Shown here: positions 11,802 to 19,569 of the stretch, piece after piece
Layout: each line of letters opens with the position of its first letter
Numbering within the stretch: the stretch's first letter is position 1
Translations under genes and position numbers: made by a program
Assembly (NCBI RefSeq): GCF_024198255.1
Contig: NZ_JAJVKW010000003.1
Location: forward strand, 62,001-126,000
DNA from: Myxococcus guangdongensis
GTDB taxonomy: Bacteria > Myxococcota > Myxococcia > Myxococcales > Myxococcaceae
DNA length: 64,000 nt
Direction of reading: 5' to 3'
Notes under the pieces: generated by a model
What the model saw: only the letters and a program-made list of their open reading frames with translations
Database searches by the model: none
Told to the model about the DNA's origin: nothing

Positions 11802-12841
11802 TGACCCCAGCCCCCATCCGCGTGCTGGTGGTCGACGACTCGGCCTTCGCGCGCAAGGTGCTCAAGCAGGTGCTGTCGGGCGCCACGGACATCCAGGTGG
11901 TGGACACCGCCCGGGACGGCCTGGACGCGCTGGAGAAGGTGGCGGAGCTGTCGCCGGACGTGCTCACCCTGGACCTGGTGATGCCCAACCTGGACGGGCT
12001 GGGCGTGCTGCGCGCCCTGTCCTCCATGGAGCACGCGCCGCGCGTCGTCGTGGTCAGCAGCGCGGGCGAGGAGAGCGAGCTGGCGGTGTCCGCCCTCCAG
12101 AGCGGCGCGGTGGAGCTGGTGCACAAGCCCACCGCGCTGGCCACGGACCGGCTCTACGAGCTGGGCGCGGAGCTGGTGGAGAAGGTGCGAATCGCGGCCC
12201 GCGCCGCGCGGCGCCCCGTGGCCTCGCCCGGCCACCCCCTGTCCTCCGCGTCCCCGGACGCACTCGCGTCCGCCCGGCAGCTGGTGGTGGTGGGCACCTC
12301 CACCGGTGGCCCGCAGGCCCTGACGAAGCTGCTGTCGGAGCTGCCCGCGGACTTCCCCGCGCCCATGGCGCTCGCGCTGCACATCCCCCCCGGCTACACG
12401 GAGGCGGTGGCGCGGCGGCTGGACGCGCTGTGTCCGCTGGAGGTGCGCGAGGCGGAGGACGGCATGGAGCTGTTCCCCGGGCGCGTCGTGCTCGCCCGCG
12501 CCGGCCAGCACCTCAAACTGGAGCGCCACGGCGCGCTCAGCCTGGTGCGCCTGGACCGTCACCCCCTGCGCATGCCCCACCACCCCTCCGTGGACGTGCT
12601 CTTCCAGAGCGCCGCCCGCGTCTGGGGCAAGGACGCGGTGGGCGTGGTGCTCACCGGCATGGGGGAGGACGGCCGCGACGGCGCGCGCGCCATCCGCGAG
12701 GCGGGCGGCGTGGTGCTCACCGAGTCGGAGAGCTCCTGCGTCGTCTACGGCATGCCTCGCGCCGTCGACGAGGCGGGTTTGACCACCGCGAGCGCGCCCC
12801 TGAACGGCATGGTGCAACTCTTGCGCTCCCACTTGCGCTGA
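11798..12841 (+). CDS. cheB: CheB protein-glutamate methylesterase
   Basis: 347 residues starting at the ATG that overlaps the cheR stop (ATGA); a second ATG follows at once in the same frame. The receiver domain has the acidic pair VVDDS and phospho-acceptor Asp59 in TLDLVMPNLDG. The C-terminal methylesterase shows the catalytic triad: Ser168 in GTSTGGPQAL, His195 in LHIPPGY and Asp291 in TGMGEDG. It would remove methyl groups from the operon's receptor and compete with CheY for phosphate. It is the last gene before a 9-bp hairpin at 12862-12882. The open frame extends back into cheR, but that part is not coding. Confidence 0.95.
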   Translation: MMTPAPIRVLVVDDSAFARKVLKQVLSGATDIQVVDTARDGLDALEKVAELSPDVLTLDLVMPNLDGLGVLRALSSMEHAPRVVVVSSAGEESELAVSALQSGAVELVHKPTALATDRLYELGAELVEKVRIAARAARRPVASPGHPLSSASPDALASARQLVVVGTSTGGPQALTKLLSELPADFPAPMALALHIPPGYTEAVARRLDALCPLEVREAEDGMELFPGRVVLARAGQHLKLERHGALSLVRLDRHPLRMPHHPSVDVLFQSAARVWGKDAVGVVLTGMGEDGRDGARAIREAGGVVLTESESSCVVYGMPRAVDEAGLTTASAPLNGMVQLLRSHLR

Positions 12842-12861
12842 ATCCCGGGAAGCGCGGGTGG

Positions 12862-12882
12862 GGAGAGCGTCGCCCGCTCTCC
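12862..12882. terminator. Hairpin between cheB and the desaturase gene
   Basis: A perfect stem GGAGAGCG/CGCTCTCC with a 5-nt loop TCGCC lies 21 bp after the cheB stop. There is no T-run. It may end or weaken read-through from the che operon, so the desaturase gene could have its own promoter in the following 86 bp. Confidence 0.55.
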
Positions 12883-12968
12883 TACACGGCGAGAGGCAGA
12901 GGGAGGCCTCGCTGGAGGGCGAGCGATTGATTTGGGCCTTCACTGGGGCGTAGGGCACACTGCGCGCC

Positions 12969-13934
12969 ATGCTCCGTTACAGCGCCGACATCCGCACCCT
13001 CCTCTGGTGCCTGGCGATGCCCGTGGTGGCCCTCTCGATGTTCTGGGCCCCGTCGCTCATCCCGTACCTGTGCCCGCTGGCGTGCTACCTGGCGCTGTCG
13101 GCGGGTGTCATCGCCCACAACCACAACCACAGCCCCACCTTCCGCAACCGGAAGATGAACGAGGCGATGGGCATGTGGCTGTCGTTGTTCTACGGCTATC
13201 CGACCTTCGTCTGGATTCCGACGCACAACCTGAACCACCACAAGTTCGTGAACAAGGCGGGCGACGCCACCATCACCTGGCGCTACTCGAAGAAGCACAA
13301 CTTCCTCGTCGCCTTCCTCTTCCCCTTCGTCTCCACCTACTGGCAGCAGGAGCCGACCAAGGCCTTCATCGAGAAGGCGCGCGCGCGCAACCCGGCCCTG
13401 TTCCGCCAGATTGTCCTCCAGTACATCGTCTGGGGCGGCACCCACGCGGCGCTCGTCGCGCTGGCGATGTATCTGCACGGCATCGGTGGTGGCCTGCGCG
13501 TCTGGGTCTTCGCGTTCCTGATTCCGGCGTTCTTCTCGCTGTGGACCATCATGTTCTTCAACTACATCCAGCACGTCCACGCGGACCCCTGGAGCGAGCA
13601 CGACCACAGCCGCAGCTTCACCGGCCGCCTCATCAACTTCTTCCTCTTCAACAACGGGCTGCACGCGGTGCACCATGAGACGCCGGGGCTGCACTGGAGC
13701 CTGCTGCCGGAAGCGCACGCCAAGATTGCCGCCTCCATCGACCCGCAGCTCAAGCCGGTGAGCTTCTTCGGCTGGTGCTTCCGCTCCTATGTGCTGGCGC
13801 CCCTGTTCCCCCGCTTCGGCACCACCCAGGTCGGCCGCGCGCCCTATGACCCGCCCCAGGGCGGCGCCGTGGACGTGTCCTTCGGCGATGAGCTGCAGGC
13901 GGTGGACTCCGGGGTGAATGTCGCCCGCGTCTGA
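12969..13934 (+). CDS. Membrane fatty acid desaturase (Des7-like)
   Basis: 321 residues with four or so membrane segments and the three histidine boxes of the diiron membrane desaturases: H50-N-H52-N-H54 (AHNHNHS), H86-NLN-H90-H91 (HNLNHH), and H232-AV-H235-H236 (HAVHHE). It would insert a double bond into an acyl chain, or hydroxylate a related lipid, using electrons from a ferredoxin-like donor. It lies 127 bp after cheB behind a hairpin. The M. xanthus Che7 cluster also carries a desaturase, Des7, so a regulatory link between this chemosensory system and membrane lipids is plausible. Substrate and regiochemistry cannot be read from the sequence. Confidence 0.9.
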   Translation: MLRYSADIRTLLWCLAMPVVALSMFWAPSLIPYLCPLACYLALSAGVIAHNHNHSPTFRNRKMNEAMGMWLSLFYGYPTFVWIPTHNLNHHKFVNKAGDATITWRYSKKHNFLVAFLFPFVSTYWQQEPTKAFIEKARARNPALFRQIVLQYIVWGGTHAALVALAMYLHGIGGGLRVWVFAFLIPAFFSLWTIMFFNYIQHVHADPWSEHDHSRSFTGRLINFFLFNNGLHAVHHETPGLHWSLLPEAHAKIAASIDPQLKPVSFFGWCFRSYVLAPLFPRFGTTQVGRAPYDPPQGGAVDVSFGDELQAVDSGVNVARV

Positions 13935-13986
13935 CGTCGCCCGCACCGAAAGGTCGGGCTGATTCTCTCTGTCCTGTATTCCTCAT

Positions 13987-14013
13987 CTCTCCCTGGAATC
14001 CGACCAGGGGGAG
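13987..14013. terminator. Strong hairpin after the desaturase gene
   Basis: A 10-bp stem (CTCTCCCTGG with CCAGGGGGAG, one G-U pair) closes a 7-nt loop AATCCGA, 52 bp after the desaturase stop and 81 bp before the next start. There is no T-tract. It is probably the desaturase terminator, although a leader structure for the downstream PilZ gene is possible. Confidence 0.5.
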
Positions 14014-14094
14014 TATTCACCGTGTAGCTGTTTCCCATATCTCGCCAACAACGCGAGCGGCGGGGCCGGGGGGAACCAGACACGGAGAATCCGC

Positions 14095-15216
14095 ATGAGG
14101 ATGGCCTCAGGCCCTGTCCGGCCCGTCATCGGCGAGGCGCCCGGGGCGCCCCGTGTCCTGTGGGTGGGCGTGGTGGGCGAGGCGTGGCTGTGTTTGTCGC
14201 GCGCCGCCCGGGCGCTGGGGTGTGAGCCGGTGCAGGCGGCCATCGCGGGTGGAGTGGCCCATGAGCCCACCTCGCGAGCGCGGCCCCGGCTGGTGCTGGT
14301 CCACTGGCGGCAGGTGCGCGAGCGCGGCCCCGGGGGCCTGGGCGGGCTGAAGGCGCGCGTGGGCGCGTCCGGCGCGCCGCTGGTGCTGGTGGCCGAGCCG
14401 GAGACCCCCGCGGAGGTGCTGGAGGCGGCGGACGCCGAGGGCATCGAGGACTGTCTGGTGACGCCGGTGAGCGAGGCGGCCGTGCGCGCCCGGCTGTCCG
14501 CGCTGTTGGGCAAGAGCCCCGTGGCCCCTCCGAGCGAGCGCTACAGCCCGCGCGTGGTGCTGCTCGCGGGCGCGGGCGGCGCGCGCACGTGGACGGGGCT
14601 GGGCTCGCTGCTGGAGGCCTCTGGCCACCACCTGCTCTACAGCGCCACCGTGGAGGGCGCCGCCACGCGGGTGGAGGAGCACGGCGCCCGGCCCCACCTG
14701 CTCGTCGTCGCGGGCGACGGAGCCTGGGGTGGGGTGTGGGCCCGCGCGGGGGTCACGGCGCGCGCGCTCCTGGAGGGAGTGCCGTCCCTGTCGGTGACGC
14801 CCGCGGAGTGCGCGCGGGCGGGGGCGCTCCTGCCGCGCGTGCACACGCTCCTGGGCCGCGACGGCGCGTCGCTCCGGGTGGAGGAGCGGGTGCCCTTCTG
14901 CTGTCCGGTGGAGTTCGCGGAGGGCGAGAGCAAGGGCGCCGCGTGGACGTCGGGCGTGTCCTTCGCGATGAGCCCCGCGGGCCTCTTCGTGCGCACGCTG
15001 GTGCCGGCGCGGCCCGGCGCGGCGGTGACGCTGCGGCTGCACCTGCCCACCACGGGCGAGCGGCTGGAGTCCCATGGCGTGGTGGCGTGGGCCAACCCCT
15101 GCGCGCGGCGCGAGGGCCTGTGCGCGCCCCACGGCATGGGGGTGCGCTTCCTGGGCATGGGCCCTCCGCGCCTGATGCACCTGCGGCAGCTCTGCCAGGC
15201 CACGTCCCCCGCGTGA
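14095..15216 (+). CDS. Double pseudo-receiver protein with C-terminal PilZ-like domain
   Basis: 373 residues. Residues 20-138 and about 152-255 have the size and hydrophobic pattern of receiver domains, but the acceptor Asp is missing in both (LVLVHW with His70; LLVVAGDG with Ala206), so both are probably phosphorylation-independent. Residues of about 258-370 match the PilZ-type paralogous domain common in myxobacteria: R261VEER265 gives the RxxxR arginines, followed by AMSPAG at 291-296 where [D/N]xSxxG is expected (Asp/Asn replaced by Ala). It ends with a PHGMGVRFLGM strand. It may bind cyclic-di-GMP weakly or act as a scaffold. It sits 28 bp before a CheY-like gene, so the two are probably co-transcribed. 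Confidence 0.8.
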   Translation: MRMASGPVRPVIGEAPGAPRVLWVGVVGEAWLCLSRAARALGCEPVQAAIAGGVAHEPTSRARPRLVLVHWRQVRERGPGGLGGLKARVGASGAPLVLVAEPETPAEVLEAADAEGIEDCLVTPVSEAAVRARLSALLGKSPVAPPSERYSPRVVLLAGAGGARTWTGLGSLLEASGHHLLYSATVEGAATRVEEHGARPHLLVVAGDGAWGGVWARAGVTARALLEGVPSLSVTPAECARAGALLPRVHTLLGRDGASLRVEERVPFCCPVEFAEGESKGAAWTSGVSFAMSPAGLFVRTLVPARPGAAVTLRLHLPTTGERLESHGVVAWANPCARREGLCAPHGMGVRFLGMGPPRLMHLRQLCQATSPA

Positions 15217-15244
15217 GCACCCAGCTCCCCCTCCAGGAGGCGTC

Positions 15245-15637
15245 ATGCGGCGCAAGAAGGTCCTGCTGGTCGACGACTCGCACACGGTGTTGATGCTCCA
15301 CCAGATGATGATGGTGGAGCGCGGCTACGAGACGCTCATCGCCCGCGACGGGCTGGAGGCGCTGGCGCGCGTGGCGGTGGAGGCACCGGACCTGGTGGTG
15401 CTCGACATCCACATGCCGCACCTGGATGGCCTGCAGACCTGCCGCGCGCTGCGCGAGCGTGAGCCCACGCGCCACACGCCCATCATCCTGTGCAGCACGC
15501 GCATGGAGCCCGCGAGCGTGCAGGCGGGCTTCGACAGCGGCTGCACCGACTACCTCACCAAGCCCTTCGCGGGCTCGGAGCTGGCGGCGCTGCTCAACCG
15601 CTACCTGGGCTCGGAGCGCGGCACGCGCGGCGACTGA
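15245..15637 (+). CDS. Single-domain response regulator (CheY-like)
   Basis: 130 residues, receiver only. The acidic pair is Asp10-Asp11 in LLVDDS, the acceptor is Asp54 in VVLDIHMPH, Thr/Ser is in LCST at about 85, and the conserved Lys106 is in TKPF. A strong AGGAGG ribosome site precedes the ATG. It follows the pseudo-receiver/PilZ gene on the same strand and its last 37 bp overlap the 3' end of the convergent PAS histidine kinase, which is a candidate phosphodonor. Target unknown. Confidence 0.92.
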   Translation: MRRKKVLLVDDSHTVLMLHQMMMVERGYETLIARDGLEALARVAVEAPDLVVLDIHMPHLDGLQTCRALREREPTRHTPIILCSTRMEPASVQAGFDSGCTDYLTKPFAGSELAALLNRYLGSERGTRGD

Positions 15638-17121
15638 GCCTGGGGCCGGGCTGGCAGCGAGCGGCGCGGCAGCGTCACCGTGAAGGACGTGCCGTCGTCC
15701 TCGGTGGAGCTCACCTCGATGCCCCCGCCGTGCGCCTGGACGATTTCCCGGACGATGTAGAGCCCCAGCCCGTAGCTCATCTTCAGCGTGCGCGTCGTCT
15801 GCGGGCCGCTGCGGAAGGGCTCGAACAGGTGCGGCAAGAGGTGCGCGGGGATGGGCCGCCCGCCGTTGTGCACCTCCAGCACCACCTTGTTGCCGCGCGT
15901 GGCCCGGACCTCCATCCGCACCGGCGTGTCCGAGGGGCCGAACTTCAGCGCGTTCTCCAGCAGGTTGCTGGCCACCTGGCCCAGCCGGTCCGGGTCCCAC
16001 ATGCCCTGCGTGTTGCCCTTGTGCTCCACCTCGATGACGCGCTCGGGGTAGGCCACGCGGAACTCGTGCGCCACGCGCAGGGCCAAATCCTTGATGTCCA
16101 TGGGCCGGGGCTCAATCGCCACGCCGCCCATCAGCCGGGTGCGCGTGAAGTCGAGCAACAGGCGCGTGAGCCGCTCGATTCGCACCGCCGCGGTGGCGAT
16201 GCGCTGACTGGTGCGCCGGGCGTCCTCGGCGGTGCCGGACTCGGCCATGACGCGCGACCAGTTCATGATGGCGCCCAGGGGGCTCCTGATGTCGTGGCTG
16301 ACGATGCCCATCAGCTGCTCCTGGAACTCGGAGTGGCGGCGCGCCTCCTCCTCGGCCCACTTGCGCTGGGTGATGTCGCGGCTGATGCCGAACAGCCCCA
16401 CCACCTTGCCCTCGCCGTCGCGCAGCACGCCCTTGGTGCACAGCCACACGCGCGGGCCCTCCACACCCGGCTGCGCGTCCTCGTAGGTGACGGTGCGGCC
16501 GAAGGCGAGCACCTCCCTGTCGTTGGCGGCGTTGACGCGGGCGACCTCGGGCGCGAACAGCTCGTGGTCCGTGCGGCCCACCATCTGCTCCACCTCGTAG
16601 CCCACCGCGCGCGCGCCGGAGGCGTTGATGAGCTGGTAGCGGCCCTCCAAATCCTTCGTGTAGACGGAGTCCGTCGTCCCCTCGTGGATGGCGCGGAACA
16701 CCTCGCTCGCGCGGCGCAGCTCCTCCTTCGCGCGCTTCTCCCCGCTGATGTCCCGGCAGTGGACCAACAGGCCCCCGGGCACCACGCGCGCGCGCACGTC
16801 GAACGTCGAGTCCCGCTCCGGCCAGCCGTGCTCGAAGCGCGTGGCGGGCTGCTGGGTGGCGGGCTGCTCGAAGCGCAGGTGGCGGCGCAGCTCCAGCAGC
16901 TGGGGGCACGCGCGGCGCACGTCGTCGCCGACCGCGGCGGTGCCTTCCAACAGCTCCGCCATGCGCGGGCTCACGTAGGTGAAGCGCCAGCCGGCGTCGA
17001 GCGTGAAGAACGCATCCGGCAGACCCTCGAGGAGCGCATGCAGCGGTACGCCGGACGACGCCTCGGAGGGGAGGGTCGGGGCCGGGGAACGCGGGCGCTT
17101 CTTTGCGGGGGTGGAGGGCAT
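15601..17121 (-). CDS. Soluble PAS-domain sensor histidine kinase
   Basis: 506 residues without transmembrane segments. An N-terminal basic tail (1-20) is followed by two PAS-type domains: one from about 28 to 130 (LPDAFFTLDAGWRFTYVSPRM) and a second from about 138 to 258 (VYTKDLEGRYQLINASGARAVGYE, ending in ISRDITQRKWAEEE, a PAC signature). The kinase core has His276 in VSHDIRSPLG, then the N-box NLLENALKFG and a GLGLYIVREI motif. No receiver is fused. It is therefore a cytoplasmic sensor of small ligands or redox state. Its 3' end overlaps the convergent response regulator by 37 bp, so the pair may be mutually antisense. Confidence 0.92.
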   Translation of the reverse strand: MPSTPAKKRPRSPAPTLPSEASSGVPLHALLEGLPDAFFTLDAGWRFTYVSPRMAELLEGTAAVGDDVRRACPQLLELRRHLRFEQPATQQPATRFEHGWPERDSTFDVRARVVPGGLLVHCRDISGEKRAKEELRRASEVFRAIHEGTTDSVYTKDLEGRYQLINASGARAVGYEVEQMVGRTDHELFAPEVARVNAANDREVLAFGRTVTYEDAQPGVEGPRVWLCTKGVLRDGEGKVVGLFGISRDITQRKWAEEEARRHSEFQEQLMGIVSHDIRSPLGAIMNWSRVMAESGTAEDARRTSQRIATAAVRIERLTRLLLDFTRTRLMGGVAIEPRPMDIKDLALRVAHEFRVAYPERVIEVEHKGNTQGMWDPDRLGQVASNLLENALKFGPSDTPVRMEVRATRGNKVVLEVHNGGRPIPAHLLPHLFEPFRSGPQTTRTLKMSYGLGLYIVREIVQAHGGGIEVSSTEDDGTSFTVTLPRRSLPARPQAQSPRVPRSEPR

Positions 17122-17674
17122 GCGTCGTGGTTTTCGCGGGGGGAGCTGGAGGACGAGGAGAGAAGGAGGGGCCGTGTCAGGAAGGAGGACAGGCTGCCTC
17201 GGGATTCTCCGGGCTCCTCATCGAGAAGGTGCTCCGCGCAAGGGGGCGCCGTGGCGCGGCGCCCGTCCCCCGCGCACGGGGTGACGTCGTCAGCGCGTGG
17301 AGCCCCCGCGCTTCCGCGTGGGCCGAGGCACGGAAGGGGGCGAACTTGAGTGCTGCGGTGAGGCCGAAGCGCATCCGGGCAGAACCATACTCCGCTCCGT
17401 GTCTGGCGCGAGCGGCCCCCGCTGCTCCTTCCTCGCTCGGTGCGCTCCAGGTCCCTGCCTGCCGTTCCGAACGGCCGGTTCTTGCAGCGTGACTGCAATT
17501 CGGCCGGCCGGATGCGCCCAGGGTGAATGCGGGTTCAGATAACCTGGGAAACTGGGTGGGTCTTGGATGTGGCGTTTTCGTCTGGAGTCCGGAATCCCGG
17601 GGAGGTGGGGTTGCCCGGTCCGGACGTGGTGAGGGGCCCTGTCCAGGAGCCCCCGGCTCGCGGGGGCGGGCGGC
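17122..17674. other. Intergenic region upstream of PAS kinase, downstream of antiporter
   Basis: These 553 bp hold the promoter region of the PAS kinase (minus strand) and the 3' end of the antiporter gene. Apart from the hairpin at 17649-17667 I see no gene, repeat or recognisable regulatory site. Short open frames here have no ribosome sites and no family resemblance. Confidence 0.5.
17649..17667 (-). terminator. Hairpin just after the KefC-like antiporter gene
   Basis: Stem GCCCCCG/CGGGGGC with loop GCTCG lies 8 bp beyond the antiporter stop codon. There is no T-run, so this is a weak terminator call resting on position and stem strength. Confidence 0.35.
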
Positions 17675-19459
17675 TCAGGCGGACTTCTTCTGCTCGGCGT
17701 CGTCCTGTTCGAACAGGCGCTCCAGCTCCTTCCGGGCGCGGGCGGCGGCCTCCACCAGCCTGGCTTCGTCGCGGTGGAAGCGGGCCGTCTCGCGCAGGAG
17801 CTTCTCGTCGTGCTCTCTCAGGCGCTCCATGACGCGGTGGCTCTCGGAGAAGGTGAGCCCCATCGTCTGGAGGATGTCGCCGCCCAGCTCCATGCTGCCG
17901 GCGAAGGTCTCTCGCATGACGTGCTCGATGCCCAGGTCCAGCAACTGGTAGGCGTGCACGCGGTTCCTGGCGCGCGCGAAGATGACCAGGTGCGGGAAGT
18001 GCTCCTTCACCGTCTTCGCGGTGCGCAGGGAGGCCTCCATGTCGTCGATGGCGAGCACGAAGACGCGGGCCTTGTCGGCGCGGGCGGCGCGCAGCAGGTC
18101 CAGCCGGGACGCATCGCCGTAGAACACCTGGCTGCCGAAGCGCTTCATGAAGTCGATGTGCTCGGGGCTCGCGTCGATGGCGGTGAACCCGATGCGCTTG
18201 GCGCGCAGGAGCCGGCCCACCACCTGACCCACGCGGCCGAAGCCGGCGATGATGACGGGGTGGTCCTCCTCGGGCGCCACGTCGAACTCGCGCGTCTGGG
18301 CCTTCTTCTGGAAGCGGGGACGGACGTAGCGCTCGTAGGCCGCGTAGAGCACGGGCGTCGTGGCCATGGACAGGCCCACGACGACGACGAGCAGGTCCGC
18401 TTCGTGCGCGCTCATCACGTGGAAGGACACGGCGAGCGCGAAGAGGACGAAGGCGAACTCGCCGCCCTGGGAGATGACCACGCCCAGGCTGAGCGAGGGC
18501 TCGTTCTCCTTGAGGCTGAAGCGTCCCAGGCCGTAGAGCACCGCGCCCTTGAGGGCGACGAGGCCCAGGACGAGGGCGGTGATGAGCACGGGCTGCTCGA
18601 CGATGAGGCGCAGGTTCACGCTCATGCCCACGGCGATGAAGAACAGGCCGAGCAGCAGGCCCTTGAAGGGCTCGATGTCGGCCTCCAGCTCGTGGCGGTA
18701 CTCGGACTCGGACAGGAGCACGCCGGCGAGGAACGCGCCGAGCGCCATGGACAGGCCCACGGCGTTGAGCAGGGCGGCGGTGCCCACGACGACGAGCAGC
18801 GCGGTGGCGGTGAACAGCTCCTGGCTGTGGAACGAGGCCACGGCGCGGAAGAGGGGACGCAGGAGGAAGCGGCCTGAGAGCACCACGCCCGCGAGCACGG
18901 CCACCACCTTGAGGCCGGTGAGCCAGCCGGGCTCGGGGGACGTCGTGTTCGTGTGGCCCAGCAGGGGCAGCAGCGCGAGCAGCGGGATGACGGCCAGGTC
19001 CTGGAACAGGAGGATGCCGAAGGCCAGGCGTCCGTAGCCGGTGGTGAGCTGGTTGCGCTCGGCGAGCAACTGCAGGGCGAAGGCGGTGGAGGACAGCGAC
19101 AGGCCGAAGCCCGCGATGATGGACGCGCCGGGCGACAGGCCGAACAGCCAGCAGACGCCCGCGAGCAGGGCGCCGGTGACGAGCACCTGCGCGCCGCCCA
19201 CGCCGAAGACGGAGTGGCGCAGGCTCCACAGGCGCGAGGGCTGGAGCTCCAGGCCGATGACGAACAGCAGCAGGACCACGCCCAGCTCGGAGAAGTGGAG
19301 CACGTTCTCCACGTCGCCGATGAGCCTCGCGCCCGAAGGACCGATGACGGCGCCCGCGACGAGGTAGCCCAGCACCGAGCCCAAGCCGAGCCGCTTGAAC
19401 AGCGGGACGGACACCACCGCGGCCGCCAGGAACACCAGCGCCTGATGCAGGAAGGACAT
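17675..19459 (-). CDS. CPA2 monovalent cation:proton antiporter with RCK domain (KefB/KefC-like)
   Basis: 594 residues. I chose the ATG at 19459 because AGGAAG lies 7 bp upstream; an in-frame GTG at 19477 would add six residues. About 12 membrane segments fill residues 1-370, with FGLSLSSTAFALQLL and FQDLAVIPLLALLPLL typical of the CPA2 family. A cytosolic RCK/TrkA-N nucleotide-binding domain follows at about 395-510, with GFGRVGQVVG and an acidic residue at the end of the second strand (TAIDASPEH). The charged C-terminus is probably a coiled coil. It likely exchanges K+ or Na+ for H+ under NAD(H) control, in the inner membrane. A second, unrelated antiporter lies just upstream. Confidence 0.9.
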   Translation of the reverse strand: MSFLHQALVFLAAAVVSVPLFKRLGLGSVLGYLVAGAVIGPSGARLIGDVENVLHFSELGVVLLLFVIGLELQPSRLWSLRHSVFGVGGAQVLVTGALLAGVCWLFGLSPGASIIAGFGLSLSSTAFALQLLAERNQLTTGYGRLAFGILLFQDLAVIPLLALLPLLGHTNTTSPEPGWLTGLKVVAVLAGVVLSGRFLLRPLFRAVASFHSQELFTATALLVVVGTAALLNAVGLSMALGAFLAGVLLSESEYRHELEADIEPFKGLLLGLFFIAVGMSVNLRLIVEQPVLITALVLGLVALKGAVLYGLGRFSLKENEPSLSLGVVISQGGEFAFVLFALAVSFHVMSAHEADLLVVVVGLSMATTPVLYAAYERYVRPRFQKKAQTREFDVAPEEDHPVIIAGFGRVGQVVGRLLRAKRIGFTAIDASPEHIDFMKRFGSQVFYGDASRLDLLRAARADKARVFVLAIDDMEASLRTAKTVKEHFPHLVIFARARNRVHAYQLLDLGIEHVMRETFAGSMELGGDILQTMGLTFSESHRVMERLREHDEKLLRETARFHRDEARLVEAAARARKELERLFEQDDAEQKKSA

Positions 19460-19511
19460 GAAGCCGCTTCCTGTCACGGACGCCTGGGACGAGCAATCAC
19501 AGCCACGTCAC

Positions 19512-19543
19512 GCGCCGATGCTTCGAAGGCAAAGCATCGGCGC
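19512..19543 (-). terminator. 12-bp perfect hairpin between the two antiporter genes
   Basis: GCGCCGATGCTT (19512-19523) and AAGCATCGGCGC (19532-19543) form a perfect 12-bp stem with an 8-nt loop, 27 bp after the stop of the upstream antiporter and 53 bp before the start of the next. There is no T-tract. It probably separates transcription of the two genes. Confidence 0.65.
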
Positions 19544-19569
19544 CTCTGCGCGGGCCAGCCCTCGTGCGC

